This document shows positions 34,653 to 42,957 of a DNA stretch of 64,000 nucleotides, piece after piece (position 1 is the stretch's first letter; every line of letters begins with the position of its first letter). Source of the DNA: Streptantibioticus rubrisoli (GTDB lineage: Bacteria; Actinomycetota; Actinomycetes; Streptomycetales; Streptomycetaceae); assembly GCF_024436055.1 (NCBI RefSeq), contig NZ_JANFNH010000001.1, forward strand, positions 186,001-250,000, read 5' to 3'. The position numbers were made by a program, and so were the translations under genes. The notes below the pieces were generated by a model. The model saw only the letters and a program-made list of their open reading frames with translations, was not told the DNA's origin and did not search any database.

Positions 34653-34780
34653 GTTGAGGGTGGCGGGTGACGGGTGGGCGCAGCGGCCCGGAGGGTCTCC
34701 GTTGAGGGTGGTGGTGGGTGACGGGTGGGCGCAGCGGCCCGGAGGGTCTCCGTTGAGGGTGGTGGTGGGTGACGGGTGGG
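34653..34780 (+). repeat. Tandem repeat, two and a half units of about 50 bases
   Basis: Unit 1 (34653-34700, 48 bases) and unit 2 (34701-34751, 51 bases) are identical apart from a 3-base GTG insertion; a truncated third copy covers 34752-34780. Each unit starts GTTGAGGGTGG and ends GGAGGGTCTCC. It lies just after the L,D-transpeptidase gene and upstream of the SUKH-like gene. Confidence 0.9.
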
Positions 34781-34856
34781 AGGCAGGCGGGCGGGCGGGT
34801 GGCCAACTGCCCGGCGGCCGAAGCGTGTTGTCAGTGGCGCACGGCATGATGGCGGC

Positions 34857-35537
34857 ATGGAAGATCCGTCACGCCACGACGAACTCCTGGCCCGGGTGGC
34901 CGCCCGTGCCAAGGAGCGCTGTGCTCCACTACGACCGCCGGTGACCGACGACGAGCTGGCGGCGGCGCAGGAGACTTTGGGGTTCCCGCTGCACCCACTG
35001 CTGAGCCGTCTGTACCGGGAGGTCGCCGATGGCGGGTTCGGCCCCGAATACGGTCTGTTCCGGCTGTCCGCGTCCGACGGCGGTCAGCCGAGCGAGACGG
35101 CGGGACCGCTCACCGCCGCCTATCTGGACCGCCGGGCGCCCGACCGGTCGGACGCGGGCTGGTTCTGGCCGGAGGGCGTGGTGCCGATCATGACCTATGG
35201 GTGCGGCATGCTGGCCTGCGTGGACTGCCGCAGCCCGTGGGGAGCCGTGCTGCTGTTCGAGCCCAACGCGGCCGAGGACGACTGGGCGCACGCCTGGTTC
35301 GTCGACTCGCCAAATCTGGCCGACTGGCTGGAGGCCTCCCTCGACGGCACCGGCTGGTACAGCGATCCGGACGCCGACGACGACTGGGCCGCGGCGGACC
35401 CCGCCGCCGAGCCCATACAGCCGCGCCCCTGGGGCGCGCAGGCCAGAGCCCGTGGGGCGGCGGCTCAGCCCGGGGCGGTCAGGGACCTGCGCGGATGTGT
35501 CTCCGGCTCGGTCGAGGAGGTGGTCATCACCACATAG
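34857..35537 (+). CDS. SMI1/KNR4 (SUKH)-like protein
   Basis: A 226-residue cytoplasmic protein starting at ATG 34857. VTDDELAAAQETLGFPLHPLLSRLYREVADGGFGP is the typical SUKH entry (cut here to LGFPLHPLLSRLYREVADGG as the key part), followed by WFWPEGVVPIMTYGCGMLACVD and a WLEASLDG end. SUKH proteins are often immunity proteins against contact-dependent toxins, but many single copies are housekeeping. No toxin gene is adjacent. Its 3' end overlaps the convergent asparaginase gene by 73 bases. Confidence 0.8.
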   Translation: MEDPSRHDELLARVAARAKERCAPLRPPVTDDELAAAQETLGFPLHPLLSRLYREVADGGFGPEYGLFRLSASDGGQPSETAGPLTAAYLDRRAPDRSDAGWFWPEGVVPIMTYGCGMLACVDCRSPWGAVLLFEPNAAEDDWAHAWFVDSPNLADWLEASLDGTGWYSDPDADDDWAAADPAAEPIQPRPWGAQARARGAAAQPGAVRDLRGCVSGSVEEVVITT

Positions 35538-36424
35538 GTGCTGCCCGGTTGTCCGGCCGCGCCACCGTGCCTGCCGTCCGGGGTGAGGGCCAGCGCCCGT
35601 AGCTCGGAACGGAACGCGTCGGGCAGCGTGGCCGCGTCCCGCAGCGCGATCTGGCAGGCCCCACCGGGATCGCGCCCGGTGGCCAGCAGGTCCACCACGG
35701 TACGCGCGGTGCCGCCGCGCATCGCCAGCTCACCGCGCCCGGTGCACGCCGCGCCGCCCGCCCGCAGGTCACACCAGTTGCCCGCACCCGGAACAGCCGA
35801 ATCGCCCACCCGCCCGGGGTACTTGTACGGGAAACCGGATGTCGACACGCCCACGCACATCTCACCGGAGGAGTCCAGGGCGATGATGTTGATGGTGCCC
35901 CACGGCTCGGCGTGCGGGGCCAACCGGCGGATCAGCTCAACCGCGTTGGCGCGGTAGTGGTGGTCGCCGGAGAGCGCCGGGGTGTTCTCGCCCTCGACCG
36001 ACGCGGTGGACCACGCGACCTGCTCCCGCCACATCGTCCGGGACTTCTCGGTGATCAACTCCGCCTTTTCGAAACCGCATTCGCGGGCGAAGAGCGCGGC
36101 CCCCTCGCCCACCAGCAGGCAGTGCTGCGGCAGTTGCTCCAGCACCGCCCGGGCCACCGAGATGGGGTGCGGGTAGTCGCGCAGCGCCGCCACCGCGCCG
36201 AAGCGCCGGGTGGAGCCGAGCATCATCGACGCGTCCAGCTCCACCACGCCCTGGGCGTTGGGCAGTCCGGCGGTGCCCACGTAGTGGTCGTTCGGGTTGT
36301 CCTCGCAGCGGTGCATCGCCGCCTCCACCGCGTCAGGGGCGGAGCCACCGCGCCGTAGCACGTCCATCCCCGCTGGCAGGCCGATCTCGCTGCGCTCGCT
36401 TCCGATGATGACTGCGTCCGCCAT
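35465..36424 (-). CDS. N4-glycosylasparaginase/isoaspartyl peptidase-family Ntn hydrolase
   Basis: A 319-residue enzyme; ATG 36424 lies close after GGAGGG. The N-terminal GMDVLRRGGSAPDAVEAAM is typical of asparaginase_2 proteins. The autocleavage site is PWGTINIIALD, with Thr177 as the N-terminal nucleophile of the beta subunit; GTARTVVDLLATG and ACQIALRDA follow. The family removes Asn-linked sugars or cleaves isoaspartyl peptides after self-processing. No signal peptide. The C-terminal 20 residues are read over the neighbouring gene. Confidence 0.9.
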   Translation of the reverse strand: MADAVIIGSERSEIGLPAGMDVLRRGGSAPDAVEAAMHRCEDNPNDHYVGTAGLPNAQGVVELDASMMLGSTRRFGAVAALRDYPHPISVARAVLEQLPQHCLLVGEGAALFARECGFEKAELITEKSRTMWREQVAWSTASVEGENTPALSGDHHYRANAVELIRRLAPHAEPWGTINIIALDSSGEMCVGVSTSGFPYKYPGRVGDSAVPGAGNWCDLRAGGAACTGRGELAMRGGTARTVVDLLATGRDPGGACQIALRDAATLPDAFRSELRALALTPDGRHGGAAGQPGSTYVVMTTSSTEPETHPRRSLTAPG

Positions 36425-36506
36425 GGCCCTCCGTACGTAGGACGTGCAGGTGCTGGGGCGCAGTCTGGCACCGCACACCACGTCCGTTCCAGAACGCCTT
36501 GCAGGC

Positions 36507-37958
36507 TTATGGGTGATACATGTCGGAGTCGAGGTGGCGCAGGGTGACCGGCGGCAGGTACTCATGGATCAACGTGCGCTCCCACCACGCTCCGGTGCGC
36601 CGCAGCTCCCGCCAACTGGTGAACCGGTACTCGTACAGCCGGGCGCGGACGTAGGTCGGAGGGGTGCCGGGGAACGGGTTGGAGCGCAGCAGTTTGAGGG
36701 TCGAACGGTCGTTGTGCAGCAGCTTGGCGGTGAACGGCACGAACCAGGACTCGGCGTAGATGGACGACATTCCGGCGAACCACATCAACCAGTCGAGCCG
36801 CAGATGGTAGGGCGCCCACTGGCGCGGCAGCCGTCGCGGATCGCCTGGTTTGCCCTTGAAGCCGTACTCCCGCCACACCGTGTCGGGGGTGATCTCCGGC
36901 TCGTCGGTGCCCTCGACCACGATCTCGGTGCGGATCCGGTTGATACTGCCGAACGCGCCGTAGGCGTTGACCAGATGGAACCGGTTGAACGAGTAGTTCA
37001 TGACCTGGCCGCGCGAGACCAGATTGCGCGCGGGCCAGTAGCTCAGGACGGCCACCCCCGCGACGAAGGCCAGCACCAGCGCCTCGAACCACAGCGGCGT
37101 GGCGGGCTGCGCGGGCGGTTTGGGCAGCCCCAGCACGTCCGCGGCCCGTGAACCGTCCACGGCGGCGAACGCGGCGACGATCGTCAACCAGTTCAACCAG
37201 GCGAAGTTGCCGGACGCGACCAGCCACAACTGGGTGACGATGATGAGTCCCGCGGCCACGCTGGCGACCGGCTGTGGGGTGAACAGGGCCACCGGCACGG
37301 CGAGTTGGGCGACGTGGTTGGCCGCCACCTCGGCACGGTGCAGTGGTTTGGGCAGATGGTGGAAGAACCAGCTCAGCGGCCCCGGCATGGGCTGGGTCTC
37401 ATGGTGGTAGTACAGGCAGGTCAGATCGCGCCAGCACGGGTCGCCGCGCAGTTTGATCAGACCCGCGCCGAACTCGACCCGGAACACCAGCCACCGGAAC
37501 AGCCACATCACCAGCACCGGCGGGCCGGTGCTGCTGTTGCCCAGGAAGACGGCCAGGGCACCGGTCTCCAGCAGCAGCGACTCCCAGCCGAAGCCGTACC
37601 AGAGCTGACCCACGTTGACGATCGACAGGTACAGCGCCCACAGCACCAGCCACAGCAGCACGGCGGCCCAGAGCGGAACGAGGTCGGCCGCGCCCACCAG
37701 GATCGCGGCCGAGATCACCGCGCCGGTCCAGGCGGTGAGGGCGAAGAAGCGGTCCGAGTAGTGCAGGTGGAACAGGCTGGGCGCACGGCGGAACGGCGCC
37801 CAGGCCAGGAAGCGCGGAATCGGTAGCAGCCCACGTTCGCCGAGCAGTGCGCGGAACTGGTTGGCCGCCGCCAGGAACGCGACCAAGTACAGCGCGGCCA
37901 GCGCCCGTTGGACGACCAGGCGGGTCAGCCAGTACTCCGGCGCGGTGAACCACTGCAT
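36507..37958 (-). CDS. Lipase-maturation-factor (LMF1)-like membrane protein
   Basis: About 483 residues from ATG 37958 (MQWFTAPEYWLTRLVVQRA, the usual family start); a GTG at 38003 would add 15 residues. Eight or so membrane segments fill residues 10-330, with the family pattern FGWESLLLETGALAVFLG and RWLVFRVEFGAGLIKLRGDPCWRDLTCLYYHHETQP (key part RWLVFRVEFGAGLIKLRG). The C-terminal domain has WFAGMSSIY. Eukaryotic LMF1 helps fold lipases in the ER; the bacterial role is unknown. Confidence 0.87.
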   Translation of the reverse strand: MQWFTAPEYWLTRLVVQRALAALYLVAFLAAANQFRALLGERGLLPIPRFLAWAPFRRAPSLFHLHYSDRFFALTAWTGAVISAAILVGAADLVPLWAAVLLWLVLWALYLSIVNVGQLWYGFGWESLLLETGALAVFLGNSSTGPPVLVMWLFRWLVFRVEFGAGLIKLRGDPCWRDLTCLYYHHETQPMPGPLSWFFHHLPKPLHRAEVAANHVAQLAVPVALFTPQPVASVAAGLIIVTQLWLVASGNFAWLNWLTIVAAFAAVDGSRAADVLGLPKPPAQPATPLWFEALVLAFVAGVAVLSYWPARNLVSRGQVMNYSFNRFHLVNAYGAFGSINRIRTEIVVEGTDEPEITPDTVWREYGFKGKPGDPRRLPRQWAPYHLRLDWLMWFAGMSSIYAESWFVPFTAKLLHNDRSTLKLLRSNPFPGTPPTYVRARLYEYRFTSWRELRRTGAWWERTLIHEYLPPVTLRHLDSDMYHP

Positions 37959-38010
37959 GCCCCATTGTGTGAACAACCCGCCCCCTTGCGCACACCCAAC
38001 CACGGCCGCA

Positions 38011-38034
38011 TAGTTGTTTTACGTCGGCTAACTA
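38011..38034. promoter_or_regulatory. AT-rich imperfect inverted repeat, MarR-operator candidate
   Basis: TAGTTG-N12-TAACTA spans 38011-38034, the only AT-rich site upstream of the MFS-MarR operon and of the divergent LMF1-like gene. GGCTAACTAG (38025-38034) reads CTAGTTAGCC on the other strand, a typical MarR half-site. Confidence 0.4.
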
Positions 38035-38035
38035 G

Positions 38036-38055
38036 CTGGCTGGCTGGCTGGCTGG
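38036..38055 (+). repeat. (CTGG)5 tetranucleotide repeat
   Basis: Five uninterrupted CTGG units. It is non-coding and could vary in length between strains. Confidence 0.9.
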
Positions 38056-38291
38056 GCACGTCGCAGACACCTAGGCGGACGAGCCCCACGCGTTCGGACG
38101 CGAGGTGCGCCCGCCAAACGGCCTTTGCGGCGCAGCTCCCAAGACCACCGCCCAGCAGACGGACCGCCGGGTCCACCCCGGCCACCAGGGACACGGTCCC
38201 GAAACACGCCCGAGGGGCGGAGCAGCATAAGGAGCCTGGGGCGCAGCCCTCGGAGCACCCGCCCGCGGGCGCGCCACCAGAGCGGGGGCCT

Positions 38292-38337
38292 GGGGACGCA
38301 GCCCCCGAAAGCCCGGGGCACGGGGACGCAGCCCCCG
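38292..38337 (+). repeat. Two direct copies of GGGGACGCAGCCCCCG, 30 bases apart
   Basis: Copies at 38292-38307 and 38322-38337; a weaker relative (GGGGCGCAGCCCTCGG) lies at 38238-38253. Each copy can form a 4-bp GC hairpin. It belongs to a class of GC-rich intergenic repeats seen in actinomycetes and may end just before the MFS ribosome binding site. Confidence 0.8.
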
Positions 38338-38363
38338 CCCCCTGACCCGCGCGGGAGGCGAAC

Positions 38364-40082
38364 GTGCGTTGGACCGCCCAGGACCACCCCCGCGCCAAGT
38401 GGGTGGTGCTGTCCAACACCACCCTCGGCACGCTGATCGCGATGATCAACAGTTCCATCGTGCTGATCTCGCTCCCCGCGATCTTCAACGGACTGCGCCT
38501 CGACCCGCTCCAGCCCACGAACATCAGCTATCTGCTGTGGATGCTGATGGGCTACATGCTGGTCACCGCGGTCCTGGTGGTCACACTGGGTCGTCTGGGT
38601 GACATCTTCGGCCGGGTCAGGATCTACAACGCCGGATTCCTGATCTTCACCCTGACGTCGGTGGTGCTCTCGCTCGACCCGTTCCACGGCGGTGCCGGGG
38701 CGTGGTGGCTGATCGGCTGGCGGGTGGCGCAGGCGGTCGGCGGATCGATGCTGATGGCCAACTCCGCGGCGATCATCACCGACGCCTTTCCGGTCTCGCA
38801 GCGCGGAATGGCGCTGGGCGTCAACGTGGTCGCCGGAATCTCCGGCTCGTTCATCGGCCTGCTGCTGGGCGGGCTGCTCGCCGAGTGGAACTGGCGGTCG
38901 GTCTTCTGGGTCAACGTGCCGATCGGCCTGCTCGGCACCGTATGGGCGTACCGCTCGCTGCACGACACCGGGGTCCGCGGCCGGGCCCGGATCGACTGGT
39001 GGGGCAACATCACCTTCGCCGTCGGCCTGACCGCGCTGCTCGCCGCGATCACCTACGGCATCCAGCCCTACGGCGGCTCCACGATGGGCTGGGGCAACCC
39101 ATGGGTACTGGCCGGGCTGGTCGGCGGGGCCGCGGTGCTGGCGCTGTTCTGCGTCATCGAGGTCAGGTCGGCGGAGCCGATGTTCCCGCTGGGGCTGTTC
39201 CGTAACGCGGCCTTCGCGGGCGGCAGCGCGGGCACCCTGCTCGGCGCGATAGCGCGCGGCGGACTGCAGTTCATGCTGATCGTCTGGCTCCAGGGCATCT
39301 GGCTGCCGCTGCACGGCTATGACTACGCCGACACCCCGCTGTGGGCGGGCATATACCTAATACCGCTGACGGTCGGCTTCCTGGCGGCCGGGCCGATCGC
39401 CGGGCATCTGTCGGACCGGTTCGGGCCGAGGCCGTTCGCGGCGGGCGGGCTGGTGGTCATCGCGGTCTCGTTCGGCGGGCTCCTGCTGCTGCCCACCGAC
39501 TTCGGCTACACCCCGTTCGCCCTGCTGGTGTTCCTCAACGGGCTGGGCAGTGGACTGTTCTCCGCGCCCAACACCTCGATGATCATGTCGAGCGTGCCAG
39601 CCCAGGCCCGTGGCGCCGCCTCCGGTATGCGGGCCACGTTCCAGAACGCCGGGATGGTGCTGTCCATCGGCGTGTTCTTCTCGCTGATGGTGGCCGGTCT
39701 GTCGGGCTCGCTGCCGGGCGCGCTGAGCGGCGGCCTCACCGCGCAGGGCGTGCCCGCCGGTTCCGCGCACGCCATCGCCGCGCTGCCCCCGGTCGGCACG
39801 CTGTTCGCCGCGTTCCTCGGGTACAACCCGGTCCAGCAACTGCTCGGACCCCATGTGCTGACCCAGCTACCGCCGGGCCACGCAGCAGTGTTGACGGGGC
39901 GTCAGTTCTTCCCGCATCTGATATCCGGGCCGTTCCACGACGGCCTGGTGGTGGTCTTCTGCCTGGCGATCGCGATGTCCCTGGTGGCCGCGCTGGCCTC
40001 CCTGGTACGCGGCCGCGCGGAGCAGGCGCGGGGCGCGGACGCGGTGAGCGAACAGCACTCCATGCGGGCACCCACCCGCTGA
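38364..40082 (+). CDS. MFS drug exporter, DHA2 type
   Basis: A 572-residue transporter with about 14 membrane segments. GTG 38364 follows GGGAGG. Motifs include NSSIVLISLPAIF in helix 1, GRLGDIFGRVRIY (motif A), AQAVGGSMLMANSAAIITDAF and GGLLAEWNWRSVFWVNVPIG. It is followed after 31 bases by a MarR regulator on the same strand, the common layout of self-regulated efflux operons. Substrate unknown. Confidence 0.93.
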   Translation: MRWTAQDHPRAKWVVLSNTTLGTLIAMINSSIVLISLPAIFNGLRLDPLQPTNISYLLWMLMGYMLVTAVLVVTLGRLGDIFGRVRIYNAGFLIFTLTSVVLSLDPFHGGAGAWWLIGWRVAQAVGGSMLMANSAAIITDAFPVSQRGMALGVNVVAGISGSFIGLLLGGLLAEWNWRSVFWVNVPIGLLGTVWAYRSLHDTGVRGRARIDWWGNITFAVGLTALLAAITYGIQPYGGSTMGWGNPWVLAGLVGGAAVLALFCVIEVRSAEPMFPLGLFRNAAFAGGSAGTLLGAIARGGLQFMLIVWLQGIWLPLHGYDYADTPLWAGIYLIPLTVGFLAAGPIAGHLSDRFGPRPFAAGGLVVIAVSFGGLLLLPTDFGYTPFALLVFLNGLGSGLFSAPNTSMIMSSVPAQARGAASGMRATFQNAGMVLSIGVFFSLMVAGLSGSLPGALSGGLTAQGVPAGSAHAIAALPPVGTLFAAFLGYNPVQQLLGPHVLTQLPPGHAAVLTGRQFFPHLISGPFHDGLVVVFCLAIAMSLVAALASLVRGRAEQARGADAVSEQHSMRAPTR

Positions 40083-40113
40083 CCAGGCGGTCAAGGCTCC
40101 AGAAAGGGTCGCG

Positions 40114-40584
40114 GTGGACATGACCGACATACAGACGACCAATCCGAACGCGCCGAGCAGAATCGATCCGGCGATGATCTCCCGGCTGCGTCTCGCGATC
40201 GCCCGTATCCACCGGCAGATGGCTCAGGCCTCCAGCGGGCAGGGCCTGACGTTCGCCCAGTTGTCCGCGCTCGCCCGGGTGGAACAGCACGGTCCGCTGC
40301 GCCTGGGGGAACTGGCCGCCCGCGAACGGGTGGCGGCTTCCTCGATGACCAGGACCCTGGCTCCGCTCACTGGGGCCGGTCTGGTCCGCAGGGCACCCGA
40401 TCCGCGGGATGGCCGCTCCTGGCTGATCGAGATCACCGCACACGGCCGTGAGGTACTGGCCGACATCCGCCGGGAGCGCTCGGAGATGCTCGCGGCGCGC
40501 GTCGGCAGGCTCACCGCCGAACGGCGAGCGGCCCTGTACGCGGCGATCCCGGTGCTGGAGGCGCTGTCGGACGAGCCCGAGTAG
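40114..40584 (+). CDS. MarR-family regulator of the MFS operon
   Basis: A 156-residue winged-helix protein; GTG 40114 or ATG 40120 after AGAAAGGG. Core sequence LGELAARERVAASSMTRTLAPLTGAG then wing RRAPDPRDGRSWLIEIT. It probably represses the efflux pump until bound by its substrate, acting at the AT-rich site upstream of the MFS gene; this is inferred from layout. Confidence 0.9.
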   Translation: MDMTDIQTTNPNAPSRIDPAMISRLRLAIARIHRQMAQASSGQGLTFAQLSALARVEQHGPLRLGELAARERVAASSMTRTLAPLTGAGLVRRAPDPRDGRSWLIEITAHGREVLADIRRERSEMLAARVGRLTAERRAALYAAIPVLEALSDEPE

Positions 40585-40732
40585 CCCGCCCGGGGGAGAG
40601 CATTTGGTACCCGGGTGCCCGCTGAAGGGGCGTGGCCGCGGGTAGCAGGGCAGAGTAGGAGGAGCAAACAGGGAGGAACGCGGGATACCCCCACCCCTCA
40701 CCCGTGCGGTGACGCAGATGTGGAGCGCAGCG

Positions 40733-41089
40733 ATGTTCGAGGCCCGCGACATCCGGGAGTGGCGCGGCCATGACGTGGTCGACGCCGAGGGTAAGAAGAT
40801 CGGCTTCCTGGAGTCGGTCTATGTGGACACGGCCACCGACCAGCCCGCCTTCGCCACGGTGACGACCGGCCTCCCCACCCGGCGCCGCCTGGTCTTCGTA
40901 CCCCTGGACGGAGCCACGGTCGGACCGGCGTACCTCCAGGTCAGATATTCCAAGGCCCAGGTCAAGGACGCCCCGTGGATCGATACCGACGGCGAACTAC
41001 TGGCCGCACAGGAAGCGGCGGTCTTCGCGCACTACAAGCTGGCGTACCAGACCGGGGCCGGTGGCGAACGGCGGCTGGCCCGCCGGTGA
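40733..41089 (+). CDS. PRC-barrel domain protein
   Basis: A 118-residue protein. ATG 40733 follows GGAG. The PRC-barrel pattern is IREWRGHDVVDAEGKKIGFLESVYVDTATDQPAF (key part HDVVDAEGKKIGFLESVYVD), followed by RLVFVPLDGATVGPAYLQV. Stand-alone PRC-barrels in actinobacteria are stress-associated or RNA-linked proteins of unclear role. A tiny membrane-protein gene follows after 22 bases, probably in the same transcript. Confidence 0.88.
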   Translation: MFEARDIREWRGHDVVDAEGKKIGFLESVYVDTATDQPAFATVTTGLPTRRRLVFVPLDGATVGPAYLQVRYSKAQVKDAPWIDTDGELLAAQEAAVFAHYKLAYQTGAGGERRLARR

Positions 41090-41111
41090 CCGGGTCTGGA
41101 AGGAGGATGGG

Positions 41112-41276
41112 ATGGCACTGTTCCTGCTGATCGTCATCCTGGCGATCGCGCTGGGCATCATCGGCTCCGTGATCAAGGGACTGTTCTACCTGCTGGTCAT
41201 CGGCGTGATCGTGTTCCTGGTCGACCTGGTCTACCTGCGCGCCCGGGCGCGCAGGCGTCGACGTTCACCGCGCTGA
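41112..41276 (+). CDS. Small hydrophobic membrane protein
   Basis: A 54-residue protein from ATG 41112 with GGAGGA 7-12 bases upstream. Two contiguous hydrophobic segments (about residues 2-20 and 22-42) are followed by a strongly basic tail (RARARRRRRS). Proteins of this kind often accompany PRC-barrel or stress genes in streptomycetes; the role is unknown. Confidence 0.82.
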   Translation: MALFLLIVILAIALGIIGSVIKGLFYLLVIGVIVFLVDLVYLRARARRRRRSPR

Positions 41277-41293
41277 ACATGTTGCCGACAATG

Positions 41294-41337
41294 GCACCGG
41301 GCCCCGGCCGCGCTTCGCGCAGCGGCGGGGGCCCGGT
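41294..41337. terminator. Hairpin between convergent genes
   Basis: CACCGGGCCCC (41294-41304) pairs with GGGGCCCGGTG (41327-41337); an inner GGCCGC/GCGGC stem extends it. Confidence 0.78.
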
Positions 41338-41355
41338 GTGCTTTACGGGTGGGCG

Positions 41356-42606
41356 TCAGCCGGTGAAGGCGGCGGTGCCGTTCGGCGTGCCGAGCCCGGT
41401 CGGGCCGTCATAGCCCTGGCCCGCGTTGCACAGGTAGGACGTGTCGCAGCTTCCGTTGGAGCCCGAGGTCACGTCGTTCAACGCGGAGGTGTTGTTGTAC
41501 GGGAACGAGGCGGGGTTGCTGCCCGAGGACGGGGTGCCGGCCAGGGCGTAGACGCTGGCGATGATCGGCGACGAGGCGCTGGTGCCGCCGACGACCTGCC
41601 AGCCGTTGGACTGGTAGCTGTCGTAGACCGCCAGGCCGGTGGCCGGGTCGGCGACCGCGGCGACATCGGCGACCGTACGGCCGGAGCAGCCGGTGTCGGT
41701 CTGCCAGCTGGGCTTGGGCTCGACGGTGGAGCAGCCGGAGCCGGTGCCCTCGCCGCCCGCGCTGGAGCCCCACACGGTCTCGGACCAGCCGCGCGAGCTG
41801 GAGTCCTGGGTGAGAGAGGTGCCGCCGACCGCGGTGACGTTCGGTGAGGCGGCCGGGTACTCCACGCCGTAGCCGGAGTCACCCGCGCTGGCGGTGATCA
41901 CCACGCCGGGGTGGTTGAAGTACTGGCTGTCGGCCTGGGTGTCCGAGGGGTCCTCGGAGCCGCCGTAGCTGTTGGAGACGTATCCGGCGCCGAGGCTGAC
42001 CGCCTCGTTGACCGAGGTGCCCAGGTCGCTCATGCTCGCAGAGTTCGCCTCGACCAGGATGATGTGCGCGTTGGGCGCGATCGCCGAGACCATGTCGAGG
42101 TCGAGGGATATCTCACCGGCCCAACCGGAGTCGGCCGACGGGTAGTTGGTGCTGCCGTCCTGGGCGACCTTGCTGAAGCAGCCGTTGGCGGTGGAGCACT
42201 CGGGCAGGCCGTACTGCTGGCGGTAGGTGGCCATGTCGGCCTCGGCGTTGGGGTCGTCCTGCGCGTCGACGATGGCGATCGTCGCACCGGCGCCGCCGTT
42301 GGCGGGCAGGTTGTAGGCGCTGAGCAGGTCGGACGGGCCGTAGCCGGAGGGCGTGGCGTTCGCACCGAGCGAGCGGTGCTGCATGATGTCGGTCCGCACG
42401 AGCGCGTTGCAGGCCATCATGCCGGGCTTGGTCGGGGCGGAGCACAGCCGCTTGACATGGGGGTGGTGGGCGGCCGGGGTCGCCACCGCGGCGCCCGCCG
42501 GGGCGGCGGTGGCCAGGCCCGCGGCGACCAGCGCCGCGGCGGACAGGGACGCGGCGGCGGTACGTCTGACCGCGCGTCTGTTCAGCGAGAAGGACAGGGT
42601 GCGCAA
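41356..42606 (-). CDS. Secreted sedolisin (S53) peptidase, third copy
   Basis: A 416-residue secreted peptidase and close paralogue of the first gene of the window. The best start is TTG at 42606, 8 bases after GGAGG, giving a signal peptide (RTLSFSLNRRAVRRT, hydrophobic to about residue 38). Earlier ATG starts would bury the signal. Catalytic Glu165 and Asp169 (GWAGEISLDLD), Asp243 (SAGDSG) and Ser343 (GGTSASSP) are intact. Cys residues in HVKRLCSAP, MMACNAL, ECSTANGC and SYLCNAG match those of the paralogue and may form disulfides. No separate propeptide domain is evident. Confidence 0.93.
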   Translation of the reverse strand: MRTLSFSLNRRAVRRTAAASLSAAALVAAGLATAAPAGAAVATPAAHHPHVKRLCSAPTKPGMMACNALVRTDIMQHRSLGANATPSGYGPSDLLSAYNLPANGGAGATIAIVDAQDDPNAEADMATYRQQYGLPECSTANGCFSKVAQDGSTNYPSADSGWAGEISLDLDMVSAIAPNAHIILVEANSASMSDLGTSVNEAVSLGAGYVSNSYGGSEDPSDTQADSQYFNHPGVVITASAGDSGYGVEYPAASPNVTAVGGTSLTQDSSSRGWSETVWGSSAGGEGTGSGCSTVEPKPSWQTDTGCSGRTVADVAAVADPATGLAVYDSYQSNGWQVVGGTSASSPIIASVYALAGTPSSGSNPASFPYNNTSALNDVTSGSNGSCDTSYLCNAGQGYDGPTGLGTPNGTAAFTG

Positions 42607-42957
42607 AGTACGGCCCTCCAGTGGGGGTTGGGACGACTCACGGTGGCGTCGATGTGGGGTCGCACGCCGTCGTGCGCGTCCCGGTGCAGGGAAGTGGAGC
42701 GTGAAGTGCGCTGCGCGAAAGGTTCTCGGCAGATGCGGGGCGACGGCGGCCAGGGGGAAGTAAGTCATGGTCATGACATTCCGGCGGGCCTGCCACCCCG
42801 CAGAGTGGTGTCTAACGAGGAGCAAAGTAGCCGACATCCTCCCTGGTCCACAAGGGAGTTGGCGTAGCCGAGCATGGTGAACCCGCGCTTATGGGCGGGT
42901 GAGCATTGGTTGGTCAGAGAGGGACGAGGCCGCTGGGGAGCCGCCCCGAGCCCGCGA
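42607..42957. other. Intergenic region upstream of third S53 gene
   Basis: No gene. It holds the peptidase promoter region, including GTCATG-GTCATGAC (42764-42777), related to the palindrome upstream of the second peptidase, and a small hairpin ACCCGC-N8-GCGGGT (42881-42900) that could end transcription of the LCP gene. Confidence 0.5.

Larger units (their letters stand above)
37959..38363. other. Intergenic region with repeats and possible MarR operator
   Basis: 405 bases between divergent genes. No coding region is supported. Contents from left to right are an AT-rich imperfect inverted repeat, a tetranucleotide microsatellite, and GC-rich repeats of the GGGG-N6-CCCC kind common between streptomycete genes. 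Confidence 0.6.

Noticed and set aside
34653-34780. Repeats as a possible CRISPR array
   Set aside because: Units are contiguous with no spacers and vary by 3 bases; no cas genes are present.
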